Under the pieces are notes generated by a model. The model was given only the letters and a program-made list of their open reading frames with translations. It ran no database searches and had not been told where the DNA came from. Shown one piece after another: positions 9,343-17,041 of a stretch of 64,000 nt of DNA (its first letter is position 1; every line of letters starts with the position of its first letter). The translations under genes were made by a program, and so were the position numbers. Source of the stretch: RHKX01 sp041393495 (GTDB taxonomy: Bacteria > Actinomycetota > Thermoleophilia > Solirubrobacterales > 70-9); assembly GCA_041393495.1 (NCBI GenBank), contig JAWKKA010000010.1:62001-126000 (forward strand). The letters are read 5' to 3'.

Positions 9343-10314
9343 TCAGAGCCAGCGGATCCGCTTGAAGAAGCGGTACATCGCGAGGACGACCAGCACCATC
9401 GCCAGCAGCGCGAGCGGGTAGCCGAGCTTCAGGTCGAGCTCGGGCATGTACCGGAAGTTCATCCCGTAGACGCTGGCGATGAACGTCGGCAGGGCGATTA
9501 TCGCCGCCCAGGCGGAGATCGCCCGGACGACCTCGTTCTGGCGCAGCGTGATCAGCGACAGGTTCGCGTCGAGGGCGCCGGTCAGCAGGTCGCGCTGGTC
9601 GTGGAGCTGCTCGTCGATCCGGCGGGCGTGGTCGGCGACGTCGCGGAAGTAGCGGCGGATCTGATCGTCGAGCTCGATCGCGACGCCGGTCTCGAGCGAC
9701 TCGAGCGGGCCGACGAGCGGCTGGACGGCGCGGTGGAACTCGATCACCTCGCGGCGCAGGAAGTAGATCCGCTGCGTCGCGTCGACATCGCGGGAGGCGA
9801 AGACCTCGTTCTCGACCTCGGCGATGTCGTTGTCGATGCCGGCGGCGACCGGCTCGTAGTCGTCCACCACCTTGTCGAGGATCGCCCACGCGGCCGCGGC
9901 CGGCCCGATGTCGACGAGCTCGGGACGTGATTCGAGCCGGTCCCGCGCCGGGGCGAGGTCGCCCCTGCCGTGCCGGATCGCGATCAGGTAGCCGGCGCCG
10001 ATGAACAGGTTGATCTCGCCGAAGTCGATCTCCTCGCGATCGTCGTCGTAGTGGGCGGTCTTGAGGACGACGAAGTAGGAGCCGTCGTAGTCCTCGAGCT
10101 TCGGCCGCTGGTGCTTGTTGGAGGCGTCCTCGAGGGCGAGCTCGTGGAGCCCGAACGCGGCGCCGACCCGCTGCAGCTCCGCGACGTCGGGATCCTGCAG
10201 GCCGAGCCAGACGAAGCCGTCGCCATGCCTGGCGCGCTGGGCCGCGGTCTCGATGTCGAGCGTCTCGGCGTCCTGGCGGACGCCCTGGCGGTACTGGGCG
10301 CAGTCGACGATCAC
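9343..10314 (-). CDS. corA: CorA-type magnesium/cobalt transporter
   Basis: Membrane channel for Mg2+. The large cytoplasmic domain (FVWLGLQDPD, then ALEDASNKHQRPKLEDY) is followed by long helices and two C-terminal membrane spans. The pore signature YGMNF is about residue 284 between the spans, and a basic tail (FKRIRWL) ends the protein. I place the start at GTG 10314 (VIVDCAQYRQG), which gives 323 residues. The frame stays open to 10590, but those extra 92 codons are repeat-derived, Arg/Pro/Gly-rich, and contain two copies of a 30-bp intergenic element, so they are unlikely to be protein. Confidence 0.92.
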   Translation of the reverse strand: MIVDCAQYRQGVRQDAETLDIETAAQRARHGDGFVWLGLQDPDVAELQRVGAAFGLHELALEDASNKHQRPKLEDYDGSYFVVLKTAHYDDDREEIDFGEINLFIGAGYLIAIRHGRGDLAPARDRLESRPELVDIGPAAAAWAILDKVVDDYEPVAAGIDNDIAEVENEVFASRDVDATQRIYFLRREVIEFHRAVQPLVGPLESLETGVAIELDDQIRRYFRDVADHARRIDEQLHDQRDLLTGALDANLSLITLRQNEVVRAISAWAAIIALPTFIASVYGMNFRYMPELDLKLGYPLALLAMVLVVLAMYRFFKRIRWL

Positions 10315-10450
10315 GGGAGTCCCCGGATAGCGGTTTCGGGATCGCGCCCGACCCTCCTGCCGGTCGGCGCCGGCTTCGGGGAGAGGCGGCGCCTGCTCGG
10401 TCCGGGGCGCCTCATCCGGCGTGACCGGCTGCGTCGCTGGGTCGGCCCGG

Positions 10451-10578
10451 GCCGATATCCCGGCGCGATCCACCCCAGCGCGCCCGACCCGCCCCAGCGT
10501 GCCCGCGATCCGCCGCAGCGCCTGCCGCGTCGCGCCGGGGCGCCTCCGGCCGGTATCCCGGCGCGATCCACCCCAGCG
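10451..10578. repeat. 30-bp dispersed element, two copies in tandem arrangement
   Basis: The element reads GCCGATATCCCGGCGCGATC followed by CACCCCAGCG at 10451-10480, and recurs with one change at 10549-10578, 98 bp apart. Related copies occur at 26998-27027, 39331-39360 and 56134-56160. The surrounding 363-bp gap (10315-10677) is filled with GCGCGCCCG-rich partial repeats, and I see no gene in it. Confidence 0.8.
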
Positions 10579-10677
10579 CGCCCGCTTCACGCCAACCCGC
10601 CCGCAGCGCGCCCGACCCGCCCCGGCGTGCCCGCGATCCGCCCGCTCGGCCGCGCGCGGGCTCTTCGGGCCCGCGCG

Positions 10678-12168
10678 CTACCGGTCGTCGGCGTAGCCGA
10701 GCAGCGAGCGGTCGATCAGCCACTCGACCGGGGCCTTGTCGTCGGTGTAGACGGGACCCCCGACGAGCGACGGCGCAAGCCGTTGCGACTCGACGGCCGC
10801 GAGGTTCTTGAGGTCGTCGGGGAGGATCGCGATCGATCCGAGCAGCCGCTCGGGGCCCGCCGGGGCCTCGCTGCCGAGGACGAGCGTGTTCGAGTCCTCG
10901 AGCGGGTCGCGGATCACGCTTCCGAAGACCGTCGCCATCGTCGTCGAGACCGCCCTCTCGAGGTCGTCGTTGCCCTCCGGGTGGCCGACGTTGACGACCA
11001 CGGCCCCGCCCGGCGCAAGCCGGTCGCGGACGAGCTCGAAGAACTCCCGGGTCGTCAGGTAGAACGGGATGTAGGGCTGCCGGTAGGCATCGACGACGAT
11101 CACGTCGTAGTCGCCGGCCGATCGCCGCAGCCACGGCCGCGCATCGTCGGTGTGGGTGTGCAGGTCCGGCCCGCGCAGGTCGAAGTAGCGGCGGCCGATC
11201 TCGGTCAGCTCGCCGTCGATCTCGACGCCGTCGACGCGGGCATCGGGGAAGTAGTGGCCGTACATCCGGGCGGCGGTGCCGGCCGCGTTGCCGAGGATCG
11301 CGACCCGCTCGGGCGCGCGGTCGAGGGCGGCGAACGGCAGCACGATCAGGCCGTCCCAGTAGCGCCCGGTCAGGTACGCGCCCGGCTTGTAGAGGGAGTG
11401 GATCGCCTGGCCCTCGTTGAGCTCGAGCATCCGTGCCCCGTCCGCGTCCTCGACCACCTGCGCGTACTGGGTCTCGGTCTCGGTCTCGTAGATGACCTCG
11501 CCGTCGCGGGAGTCCTTGACGAGCCCGACCGGGATCGCCAGCGCCGCCGCGATCGCGGCCGCAGCGGGCGCGAACCGGATCCCGAGGCCGGCGACGGCCG
11601 CGATCGCGATCGCCAGCGCGAAGACGAGGAAGGTGCGCTGCGTCCCGAGGACCGGGATCAGGAGCAGCGCCGAGAGCATCGTCCCGGTCAGCGAGCCCGC
11701 GGTCGAGACCGCGTAGAGGCGGCCCGCGGTCCGGCCGGCGTGCTCGACGTCGGGCACGGCGAGGCGGAGCGCGTAGGGGGAAGCGGCGCCGAGCAGGAGC
11801 ACCGGCACGGCGACGAGGGCGAGCACCGCGAACAGCGAGCCCACGAACGCGCCCGCCGAGATCGAGTCGAGCGCCTCCACGGAGACGTCGAAGAACGGCC
11901 GGGCGACGAACGGCACCGCGGCGAGCAGCACCGCCGCGAGCAGGACCATCCGGCAGAGCCCACGCAGCGTCGGGTTGCGGTCGGCGAGGCGGCCGCCGAG
12001 CCAATAGCCGAGCGAGAGCGCGACGAGGACGACCCCGATCGTGTTCGCCCAGACGATCGTCGATGCCCCGAAGAACGGCGCCATCAGCCGCGCCACCGCG
12101 ATCTCGGCTCCCAGCGAGCCGGTGCCGACCACGAAGACCAGCACGTAGAGGAACCGGATCCTGCTCAA
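10678..12168 (-). CDS. Fused MFS-like membrane / spermidine-synthase-like protein
   Basis: About 496 residues. The first half has several membrane spans (LYVLVFVVGTGSLGAEIAVA, ALSLGYWLGGRLADRNP, VPVLLLGAASPYALRLAVP). The second half is a SpeE-like Rossmann methyltransferase-fold domain: YAQVVEDADGARMLELNEG, RVAILGNAAGTAARMYG, VDGVEIDGELTEIGRRYF, YDVIVVDAYRQPYIPFYLTT. The start is TTG 12168, which overlaps the stop of the upstream CtaG-like gene (TTGA), indicating coupling. Such fusions are widespread and of uncertain substrate; polyamine transfer is not shown. Confidence 0.85.
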   Translation of the reverse strand: MSRIRFLYVLVFVVGTGSLGAEIAVARLMAPFFGASTIVWANTIGVVLVALSLGYWLGGRLADRNPTLRGLCRMVLLAAVLLAAVPFVARPFFDVSVEALDSISAGAFVGSLFAVLALVAVPVLLLGAASPYALRLAVPDVEHAGRTAGRLYAVSTAGSLTGTMLSALLLIPVLGTQRTFLVFALAIAIAAVAGLGIRFAPAAAAIAAALAIPVGLVKDSRDGEVIYETETETQYAQVVEDADGARMLELNEGQAIHSLYKPGAYLTGRYWDGLIVLPFAALDRAPERVAILGNAAGTAARMYGHYFPDARVDGVEIDGELTEIGRRYFDLRGPDLHTHTDDARPWLRRSAGDYDVIVVDAYRQPYIPFYLTTREFFELVRDRLAPGGAVVVNVGHPEGNDDLERAVSTTMATVFGSVIRDPLEDSNTLVLGSEAPAGPERLLGSIAILPDDLKNLAAVESQRLAPSLVGGPVYTDDKAPVEWLIDRSLLGYADDR

Positions 12169-13085
12169 GCGCGGCCGCTCGCCTCGGAATGAACGGTTCC
12201 GGACTCGATCCGCTCGCGCAGCCGCTGGCCCTGCCCGGCCGTGACCGCGCGCTGGGCGCGGGCCGGGTCGAGGTCGATGCCGCGGGCGGCGGCGAGGTCG
12301 AGGAGCTCCTGGCGCTCGGTGTCGTGCTTGGCCCAGCGCAGCACCAGCCAGGTCAGGATCGAGAGCGTGATCACGGTGCTCTCGGCCATCATCACGACGC
12401 CGGCCAGGCCCTGATCGCTGAGCGCGGAGATCCCGTGCGCCGCCTCGCCGGGCGCGTAGCGGGCGTAGATCACCGAGCTCGACCACATCAGCACGTTGGC
12501 GAGCACGGCGCCGATCAGTCGCACGGCGAAGACGAACCCGGCGCTCGCCGCGCCGGTGAACCAGGACGGCTTCGGAAGCGGGCCGAGCAGCGACATCCAG
12601 AACGCGACCCCGGCGAAGAAGAAGCAGAGGTGCTGGAGGGCGTGGACGAGGTCGCTGTCGAAGGTCGCCGCCTCGTAAAGCGCCGGGATGTGCCAGACGT
12701 AGAGGAGCACGGTCCAGACGGTGAGAGCGAAGATCGGGTTGGCGAGGTGGCGGAGCCAACGCAGCCCGCGCATCGCCAGAAGCGGCTGCAGCAGCGGACC
12801 GGTCAGGCCGAGCACGAAGAACAACGCCGCCACGTCCATGATCAGCAGGTGCTGGACCATGTGCCAGGTCAGCATCTCGTCCGAGAGCTCGTCGACCGGC
12901 GAGACATAGGCGACGGCGAGCGCGAGCAGGCCGGCGAGGAAGAACGCCTGGCGCCAGCGCGGGACCGGGCGGCCGGCGTCGCCGAGCCGGATCATCCGGA
13001 TCGCGTAGGCCGTCGCGATCACGATCAGCGACAGCGGCGGCAGCCACTCGGCGACCGCCGATCCAACGTCGGCGGCGGGAATCAT
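12165..13085 (-). CDS. CtaG-like (caa3) cytochrome c oxidase assembly membrane protein
   Basis: 306 residues with about seven membrane spans. The family signature TWHMVQHLLIMDVAALFF is present in the third span region, with further conserved His in YVWHIPALYEAA and HALQHLCFFFAG. CtaG-type proteins of the caa3 family assist copper insertion or assembly of terminal oxidase. The neighbouring genes give no oxidase context, so the role is from family only. ATG 13085 begins MIPAADV. It is the first gene of a leftward pair with the fused SpeE-like gene, overlapping it by 4 nt. Confidence 0.85.
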   Translation of the reverse strand: MIPAADVGSAVAEWLPPLSLIVIATAYAIRMIRLGDAGRPVPRWRQAFFLAGLLALAVAYVSPVDELSDEMLTWHMVQHLLIMDVAALFFVLGLTGPLLQPLLAMRGLRWLRHLANPIFALTVWTVLLYVWHIPALYEAATFDSDLVHALQHLCFFFAGVAFWMSLLGPLPKPSWFTGAASAGFVFAVRLIGAVLANVLMWSSSVIYARYAPGEAAHGISALSDQGLAGVVMMAESTVITLSILTWLVLRWAKHDTERQELLDLAAARGIDLDPARAQRAVTAGQGQRLRERIESGTVHSEASGRA

Positions 13086-13297
13086 TGCCCCGATCAGGGT
13101 AGATGATCGATTCCGCGCTCCTCGGGCGGCGAAGCCCGCGGGGTGCGGCTCGATCGCCGCAGCCGGCCGGGGGCGCGATCGCTGCAGCCGGCGCTCAGGC
13201 GGCTCGATCGGCGCTGGGCGAACGCGGCTCGATCGCTGCAGCCGGAGGGGACGCGGGATGCGGGCGGCGGGGCCGGCGATCCACCGCCTTCGGTAAG

Positions 13298-13334
13298 CGC
13301 AACATTCCGGAACCAGAGGTTCCGTTCGGTTGCG
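13298..13334. repeat. 37-bp double palindrome, copy 1
   Basis: Arms CGCAAC and CGGAACC, loop AGA, then GGTTCCG and GTTGCG, with 4-nt spacers between inner and outer arms. The second copy at 50893-50929 has the same four arms and the same 6-4-7-3-7-4-6 geometry but different spacers. It lies in the 305-bp gap between divergent genes (13085 leftward, 13391 rightward). The rest of that gap has scattered GCTCGATCGCTGCAGCCGG copies and no gene that I can see. Confidence 0.9.
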
Positions 13335-13390
13335 TTCGCCGTGGGGCCGCGACCCTCAAGGGCGCCGCGACGGAGCCGATCATTGATGCG

Positions 13391-14728
13391 ATGCGATCGG
13401 GTCGGAGATCCGCGCCGGCAGGCCTCGCCACCGCGCTCGCCCTGCTCGCCCTGGGCGCTGCGGCGCCGGCAGCTGTCGCCCCGGGGACTGCGGCGCCGGC
13501 AGCCGGGGCCCTGGGCGCTGCGGCGCCGGCCGCTGCCGCCCCGGCCGCTGGACCGCCGGGCGCTGCGGCGCGGCGGGAAACCGTCGAGCTCCGCGTCGTC
13601 GCCGTCGGCGCCAGGTCGATCGGCCTGCGCTGGGAGGGCGGCGCGGGTCGGCGCTGGGCGCTTCGCCACCGTCGATCCGGCGGGCCGTGGACGACCGGCC
13701 GCGTAGGGGGACGCCACGCTCGCATCGCCGGCCTTCGCCGCGGCACCGTCCACGAGGCGCAGGTCGCGCCCTGCCGCCGCGGCCGGTGCCGTCCGTGGAG
13801 CAACACGGTGCGTACCGCGACGCTGCTGGCGCCGCCCGGCGGCCCGCACCCCGACCCGTGGTGTGCGACGTTCCCGGCCGCGGACGGGTTCAACCGCGAC
13901 GTCAGCGCCGCCGCCGTCGCCGCCGGCTCCGACCGGATCATCGAGCGGATCGATGCCGACGGCGGCGATTTCATCCATCCCGACTTCGGCTCGGACCCGC
14001 GGTACGGGATCCCCTACGTCGTCGTCCCGGCGGCCCAGCCCGGGGTGCCGATCCGCTTCGGCGCCTACGGTGACGAGAGCGATCCGGGCCCCTACCCGGT
14101 CCCCCCGGGAGCGCCGATCGAAGGTGGCCGGCGGAGCGACGGCGACCGCCACGTCCTGGTCGTGCGTCGGCCGCGATCGCCGGGCGGCGACTGTCGCCTC
14201 TTCGAGCTCTACCGAGGTCGCGAGCTCGGCGGCGCCGGCAACGCCTGGTCGGCCGACTCCGGCGCGACCTTCGACCTCGGGGCGCCGCTCGCCGGCCAGC
14301 GGCCCGACGGCTGGACATCGGCCGACGCCGCCGGGCTGCCGATCTACCCGGGCCTCGTCACCTACGAGGAGGTGCAGTCGGGGGAGATCGACCACGCGAT
14401 CCGGGTCACGTTCGAGCGGACGCGCCGCGGCTACGTCTCCCCCGCCACGCACTACGCGTCCGACTCCTGCCATCCCGACCGGCCACCGATGGGGCTGCGA
14501 CTGCGGCTCGACGGCGGCTACGACATCTCGGCGCTGACCGGCGCCGCCCGCGTGATCGCGGTCGCGCTGAAGCGCTACGGGCTGATCGTCGCCGACAACG
14601 GGTCGAACTGGTTCATCTCCGGCTCGACCGACCGCCGCTGGGACGACGAGGACCTCGACCAGCTCAAGTCGATCCCCGGCGCCGCCTTCGAGGTCGTCGA
14701 GCCGGGGCCACAGACGAGCCCTTGCTAG
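13391..14728 (+). CDS. Secreted protein with fibronectin-like segment and a conserved C-terminal domain of unknown function
   Basis: 445 residues. A signal peptide (ALALLALGAAAPAA) is followed by an Ala/Pro/Gly-rich repeat linker (GAAAPAAxAPG units), then a fibronectin type III-like segment (VELRVVAVGARSIGLRWEGG to EAQVAPCRRGRCRPWSNTVR). The large C-terminal domain has strongly patterned blocks: HPDFGSDPRYGIPYVVV, YGDESDPGPYPVPPGAPIEG, GDRHVLVV, GWTSADAAGLPIYPGLVTYE and IVADNGSNWFISG. I have the impression of a conserved actinobacterial secreted domain, but cannot name a function. ATG 13391 was chosen because upstream sequence is repeat-rich and includes the palindrome. Confidence 0.8.
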   Translation: MRSGRRSAPAGLATALALLALGAAAPAAVAPGTAAPAAGALGAAAPAAAAPAAGPPGAAARRETVELRVVAVGARSIGLRWEGGAGRRWALRHRRSGGPWTTGRVGGRHARIAGLRRGTVHEAQVAPCRRGRCRPWSNTVRTATLLAPPGGPHPDPWCATFPAADGFNRDVSAAAVAAGSDRIIERIDADGGDFIHPDFGSDPRYGIPYVVVPAAQPGVPIRFGAYGDESDPGPYPVPPGAPIEGGRRSDGDRHVLVVRRPRSPGGDCRLFELYRGRELGGAGNAWSADSGATFDLGAPLAGQRPDGWTSADAAGLPIYPGLVTYEEVQSGEIDHAIRVTFERTRRGYVSPATHYASDSCHPDRPPMGLRLRLDGGYDISALTGAARVIAVALKRYGLIVADNGSNWFISGSTDRRWDDEDLDQLKSIPGAAFEVVEPGPQTSPC

Positions 14729-14785
14729 ACAACCGCGCGGCTCGCAGCCCGAGGCAGCGGGGCCCGCGGCGTTGACTCTCAGGAA

Positions 14786-14828
14786 GAACGCACGATTGTG
14801 GGCGTCCTACGCCCCTTTTCTTACGTTC
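14786..14828. repeat. 43-bp dispersed hairpin element, copy 2 (possible terminator)
   Basis: Begins GAACGCACGATT and ends TTTCTTACGTTC, with inner stem GGGCGT-CCT-ACGCCC followed by CTTTTCTT. It lies between convergent genes (stop at 14728 and stop at 14852), so here it could act as a rightward intrinsic terminator. Relation to copy 1 at 2719-2761 is by equal length, shared ends and a compensated stem. Confidence 0.8.
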
Positions 14829-14851
14829 TCGGGCAAAGAGGCGGCCCCTCC

Positions 14852-15463
14852 CTACAGGACGCCCTCGAGCTCGAGCAGCTCGCGCTTGACGTCGAGGCCG
14901 CCACCGTAGCCACCGAGCGCGCCGCCGCTGCGGAGGACGCGGTGGCAGGGGACGACGATCGGGATCGGGTTGGCGCCGAGGGCGCTGCCGGCGGCGCGGA
15001 AGGCGCGCGGGCTGCCGGCGGCCGCGGCGATCTCGCCATAGGTGCGCGTCTGCCCGAACGGGATCGCCGCGGTGCGCTCGAGGACGGCCCGCACGAACCC
15101 CCCGGTGAGCTGCCAGTCGAGCGCGACCTCGAAGTGGCGACGACGCCCGGCGAAGTACTCGTCGAGCTCCCGACGCACCTCGTCGAGCTCCGCCGGCGCC
15201 TCGATGATCCGCGGCGAGACCCGGGCGGCGAGGCGCTCGAGCTGCGCCTCCCGGGACCGGTTCGGGTAGCCGAGATGGACGAGGCCGACGGGCGTGCGGA
15301 CCGCGAGCAGCGTCCCGAGCGGCGAATCGACCTCGGCGTAGGCGAGATCGAGGATGTCCGCGGCGGCCGCGCGCCGGCCAACCGCGGCGCTGAGCGCGGC
15401 GATGTCCAGGTCGGCGCCGGTCGCCGCGACGGCGGCCCGCTTCAGATCGGCCTCGGTGCTCAT
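14852..15463 (-). CDS. ogt: Methylated-DNA--protein-cysteine S-methyltransferase
   Basis: 203 residues; suicide repair of O6-alkylguanine in DNA. The acceptor cysteine is Cys173 in PIVVPCHRVLRSGGALGGYGGG. The preceding helix-turn-helix region has RTYGEIAAAAGSPRAFRAAG with the arginine finger. The N-terminal domain is of the Ogt/AdaB type (SPLGTLLAVRTPVGLVHLGY). The ATG at 15463 overlaps the stop of the upstream ECF sigma gene (ATGA), so the two are cotranslated. The pairing suggests sigma-controlled repair, which is inference. Confidence 0.93.
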   Translation of the reverse strand: MSTEADLKRAAVAATGADLDIAALSAAVGRRAAAADILDLAYAEVDSPLGTLLAVRTPVGLVHLGYPNRSREAQLERLAARVSPRIIEAPAELDEVRRELDEYFAGRRRHFEVALDWQLTGGFVRAVLERTAAIPFGQTRTYGEIAAAAGSPRAFRAAGSALGANPIPIVVPCHRVLRSGGALGGYGGGLDVKRELLELEGVL

Positions 15464-15960
15464 CGTCGTACCTCCTCGGTCGTCTCGGTGGCGGCGGCAG
15501 CCCGCAGGGCGCGGACCGCCTCGTGGACGCTGCGGCGGGCGGCCGCCTCCGAGCAGCCCAACGCCTCGCCGACCTCGCGGTAACGGAGGTCGAGGGCGAA
15601 GCGGAGCACGACCGCGGCGCGCTGTTTCGGCGGCAGCGCCGCGACCCGCCCCCAGAGCTCGGGGTCGCTCCCGTCGGCGTCGCCGGCCGCCGCCACCTGC
15701 TCGGGCGCTGCGAGCGGGTCGGGTCGCCGCGCGCGGGCTCGGTGCTCGTCGATCGCCTTGCGGCGCGCGATCGTCAACAGCCACGCCCGCGGATGCGACC
15801 CGTCGAAGCCCGGATAGGCGCGCAGCGCGGCCAGCATCGTCTCCTGGAGGACGTCGTCGACGTCGCTCGCCGGCAGGATCCCGCGCAGGAACGCGTGCAC
15901 CGCACCGGCGTGGGCGTCGATCAGCGTCTGGAAGGGAGTCGCTGTGGATCGCTCTGCCAT
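15460..15960 (-). CDS. ECF-family RNA polymerase sigma factor
   Basis: 166 residues. Sigma region 2 shows AFLRGILPASDVDDVLQETMLAALRAY and RAWLLTIARRKAIDEHR. Sigma region 4 shows LPPKQRAAVVLRFALDLRYREVGEALGCSEAAARRSVHEAVRAL. No anti-sigma gene is adjacent; the coupled downstream gene is the DNA repair methyltransferase. ATG 15960 (MAERSTATPFQ) was chosen for family length. The region just upstream has a direct TTGAC repeat and a 7-bp inverted repeat that could be a control site. Confidence 0.92.
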   Translation of the reverse strand: MAERSTATPFQTLIDAHAGAVHAFLRGILPASDVDDVLQETMLAALRAYPGFDGSHPRAWLLTIARRKAIDEHRARARRPDPLAAPEQVAAAGDADGSDPELWGRVAALPPKQRAAVVLRFALDLRYREVGEALGCSEAAARRSVHEAVRALRAAAATETTEEVRR

Positions 15961-15986
15961 CTGCGTCAATCGTGTCAACGACGCAG
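15961..15986. promoter_or_regulatory. Inverted repeat immediately upstream of the sigma factor start
   Basis: CTGCGTC at 15961-15967 and GACGCAG at 15980-15986 are perfect inverted arms with a 12-nt spacer. The minus strand of the same stretch has TTGAC-ACGA-TTGAC. It abuts the sigma start codon, so it could be an operator or an mRNA hairpin over the initiation site. Role unproven. Confidence 0.35.
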
Positions 15987-16011
15987 GCTGCCGTTTCGTG
16001 AGATCAGCGAA

Positions 16012-16017
16012 TAGCGT
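16012..16017 (+). promoter_or_regulatory. Candidate -10 box (TAGCGT) for a leaderless pfkB transcript
   Basis: TAGCGT ends 6 nt before ATC 16024, the spacing seen at many leaderless genes in this window. It also contains the in-frame TAG that closes the reading frame upstream, so the protein must start between here and GTG 16096. Confidence 0.4.
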
Positions 16018-16023
16018 CGCGTC

Positions 16024-16968
16024 ATCGCGATCATCACGATCACCGTCAACCCGACCCTCGACGTCAGCACGTCCGTCGCCAGGCTCCTCCCGGAGGTGAA
16101 GCTGCGCTGCGAGGCGGAGCGGACCGAGCCCGGCGGCGGCGGCCTCAACGCCGCCCGGACGATCAGGGCGCTCGGCGGCACCGCGCTGGCCCTGCACACG
16201 AGCGGCGTCGAGACCGGCGAGCGCCTCTGCGCGTTGCTCGACGCCGAGGGGATCGACCATCGCCCGATCCCGATCGCCTGGCGGACCCGCGAGTCGTTCG
16301 CGGTCATCGAGCGGGCGAGCGAGCGGATCTTCAAGTTCATCCTCCCCGGCCCGGCGCTGTCGGCGCACGAGGTCGACGCGATCCTCGCCGCGCTCGCCGC
16401 CGCTGTCGGGGACGGCGACCTCGTCCTCGCCAGCGGCAGCCTTCCGCCCGGCGCCCCCGATGGCCTCTACGGCCGGTTCGCGGCGATCGCCGCCGGGGCC
16501 GGCGCCCGGCTGATGGTCGACAGCCACGGCGCGGCCCTCGCCGGCGCGCTCGGCCCCGACCTGTTCATGATCAAGCCGAACTGGCGGGAGCTCGACGCGC
16601 TCGTCGGACACGATCGCCCGCCCGACGATCCCCGCCGTCGCCAGGACGCCGTCACTCTCGTCGAGTCCGGACGGGCCGAGGTCGTCGTCGTGACCGAGGG
16701 GGCCAGCGGCGCGTTCGTCGCCTCCGCCGCGGGCAGCTTCACGGTTCGGCCGCCCGACGTCGAGGTACTCAGCCCGGTCGGCGGCGGCGACGCCTTCGCC
16801 GGCGCGGCCCTGCTGGCCCTCGCGAACGGCCGCTCGCTCGAGGAAGCGTGCCGGCTCGGGTCGGCGGCCGCGGCCGCTGCGGTCGGCACGGTCGGAACCG
16901 CGCCGCCGGCGCGCACGGACGTCGAGCGGATCCTCGAGTCCGTCGTGGTCGAGCCGATCGAGCCCTGA
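16024..16968 (+). CDS. PfkB-family sugar phosphate kinase (6-phosphofructokinase II / 1-phosphofructokinase type)
   Basis: About 314 residues. The sequence follows E. coli Pfk-2 closely: ITVNPTLDVS at the start, LRCEAERTEPGGGGLNAART, the LASGSLPPGAPDGLYGRF block, IKPNWRELDALVG, and the catalytic VGGGDAFAGAALLALANG. The odd feature is the start: the first canonical codon, GTG 16096, would remove the conserved first beta strand, and an in-frame stop lies at 16012. ATC 16024, with a TAGCGT box 6 nt upstream, gives the correct N-terminus (ATC read as Met, then AIITITVNPTLD). An unusual AUC start or a one-base sequence error are both possible. Divergent from the sigma/Ogt pair. Confidence 0.85.
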   Translation: MAIITITVNPTLDVSTSVARLLPEVKLRCEAERTEPGGGGLNAARTIRALGGTALALHTSGVETGERLCALLDAEGIDHRPIPIAWRTRESFAVIERASERIFKFILPGPALSAHEVDAILAALAAAVGDGDLVLASGSLPPGAPDGLYGRFAAIAAGAGARLMVDSHGAALAGALGPDLFMIKPNWRELDALVGHDRPPDDPRRRQDAVTLVESGRAEVVVVTEGASGAFVASAAGSFTVRPPDVEVLSPVGGGDAFAGAALLALANGRSLEEACRLGSAAAAAAVGTVGTAPPARTDVERILESVVVEPIEP

Positions 16969-17041
16969 ACCCGGGGGCCGGCGGCGGCGGCGCGTTAGGC
17001 TTCGCCTCCGGCAGGGGCGAATCGAGAGAGGAGAGCTGGGC

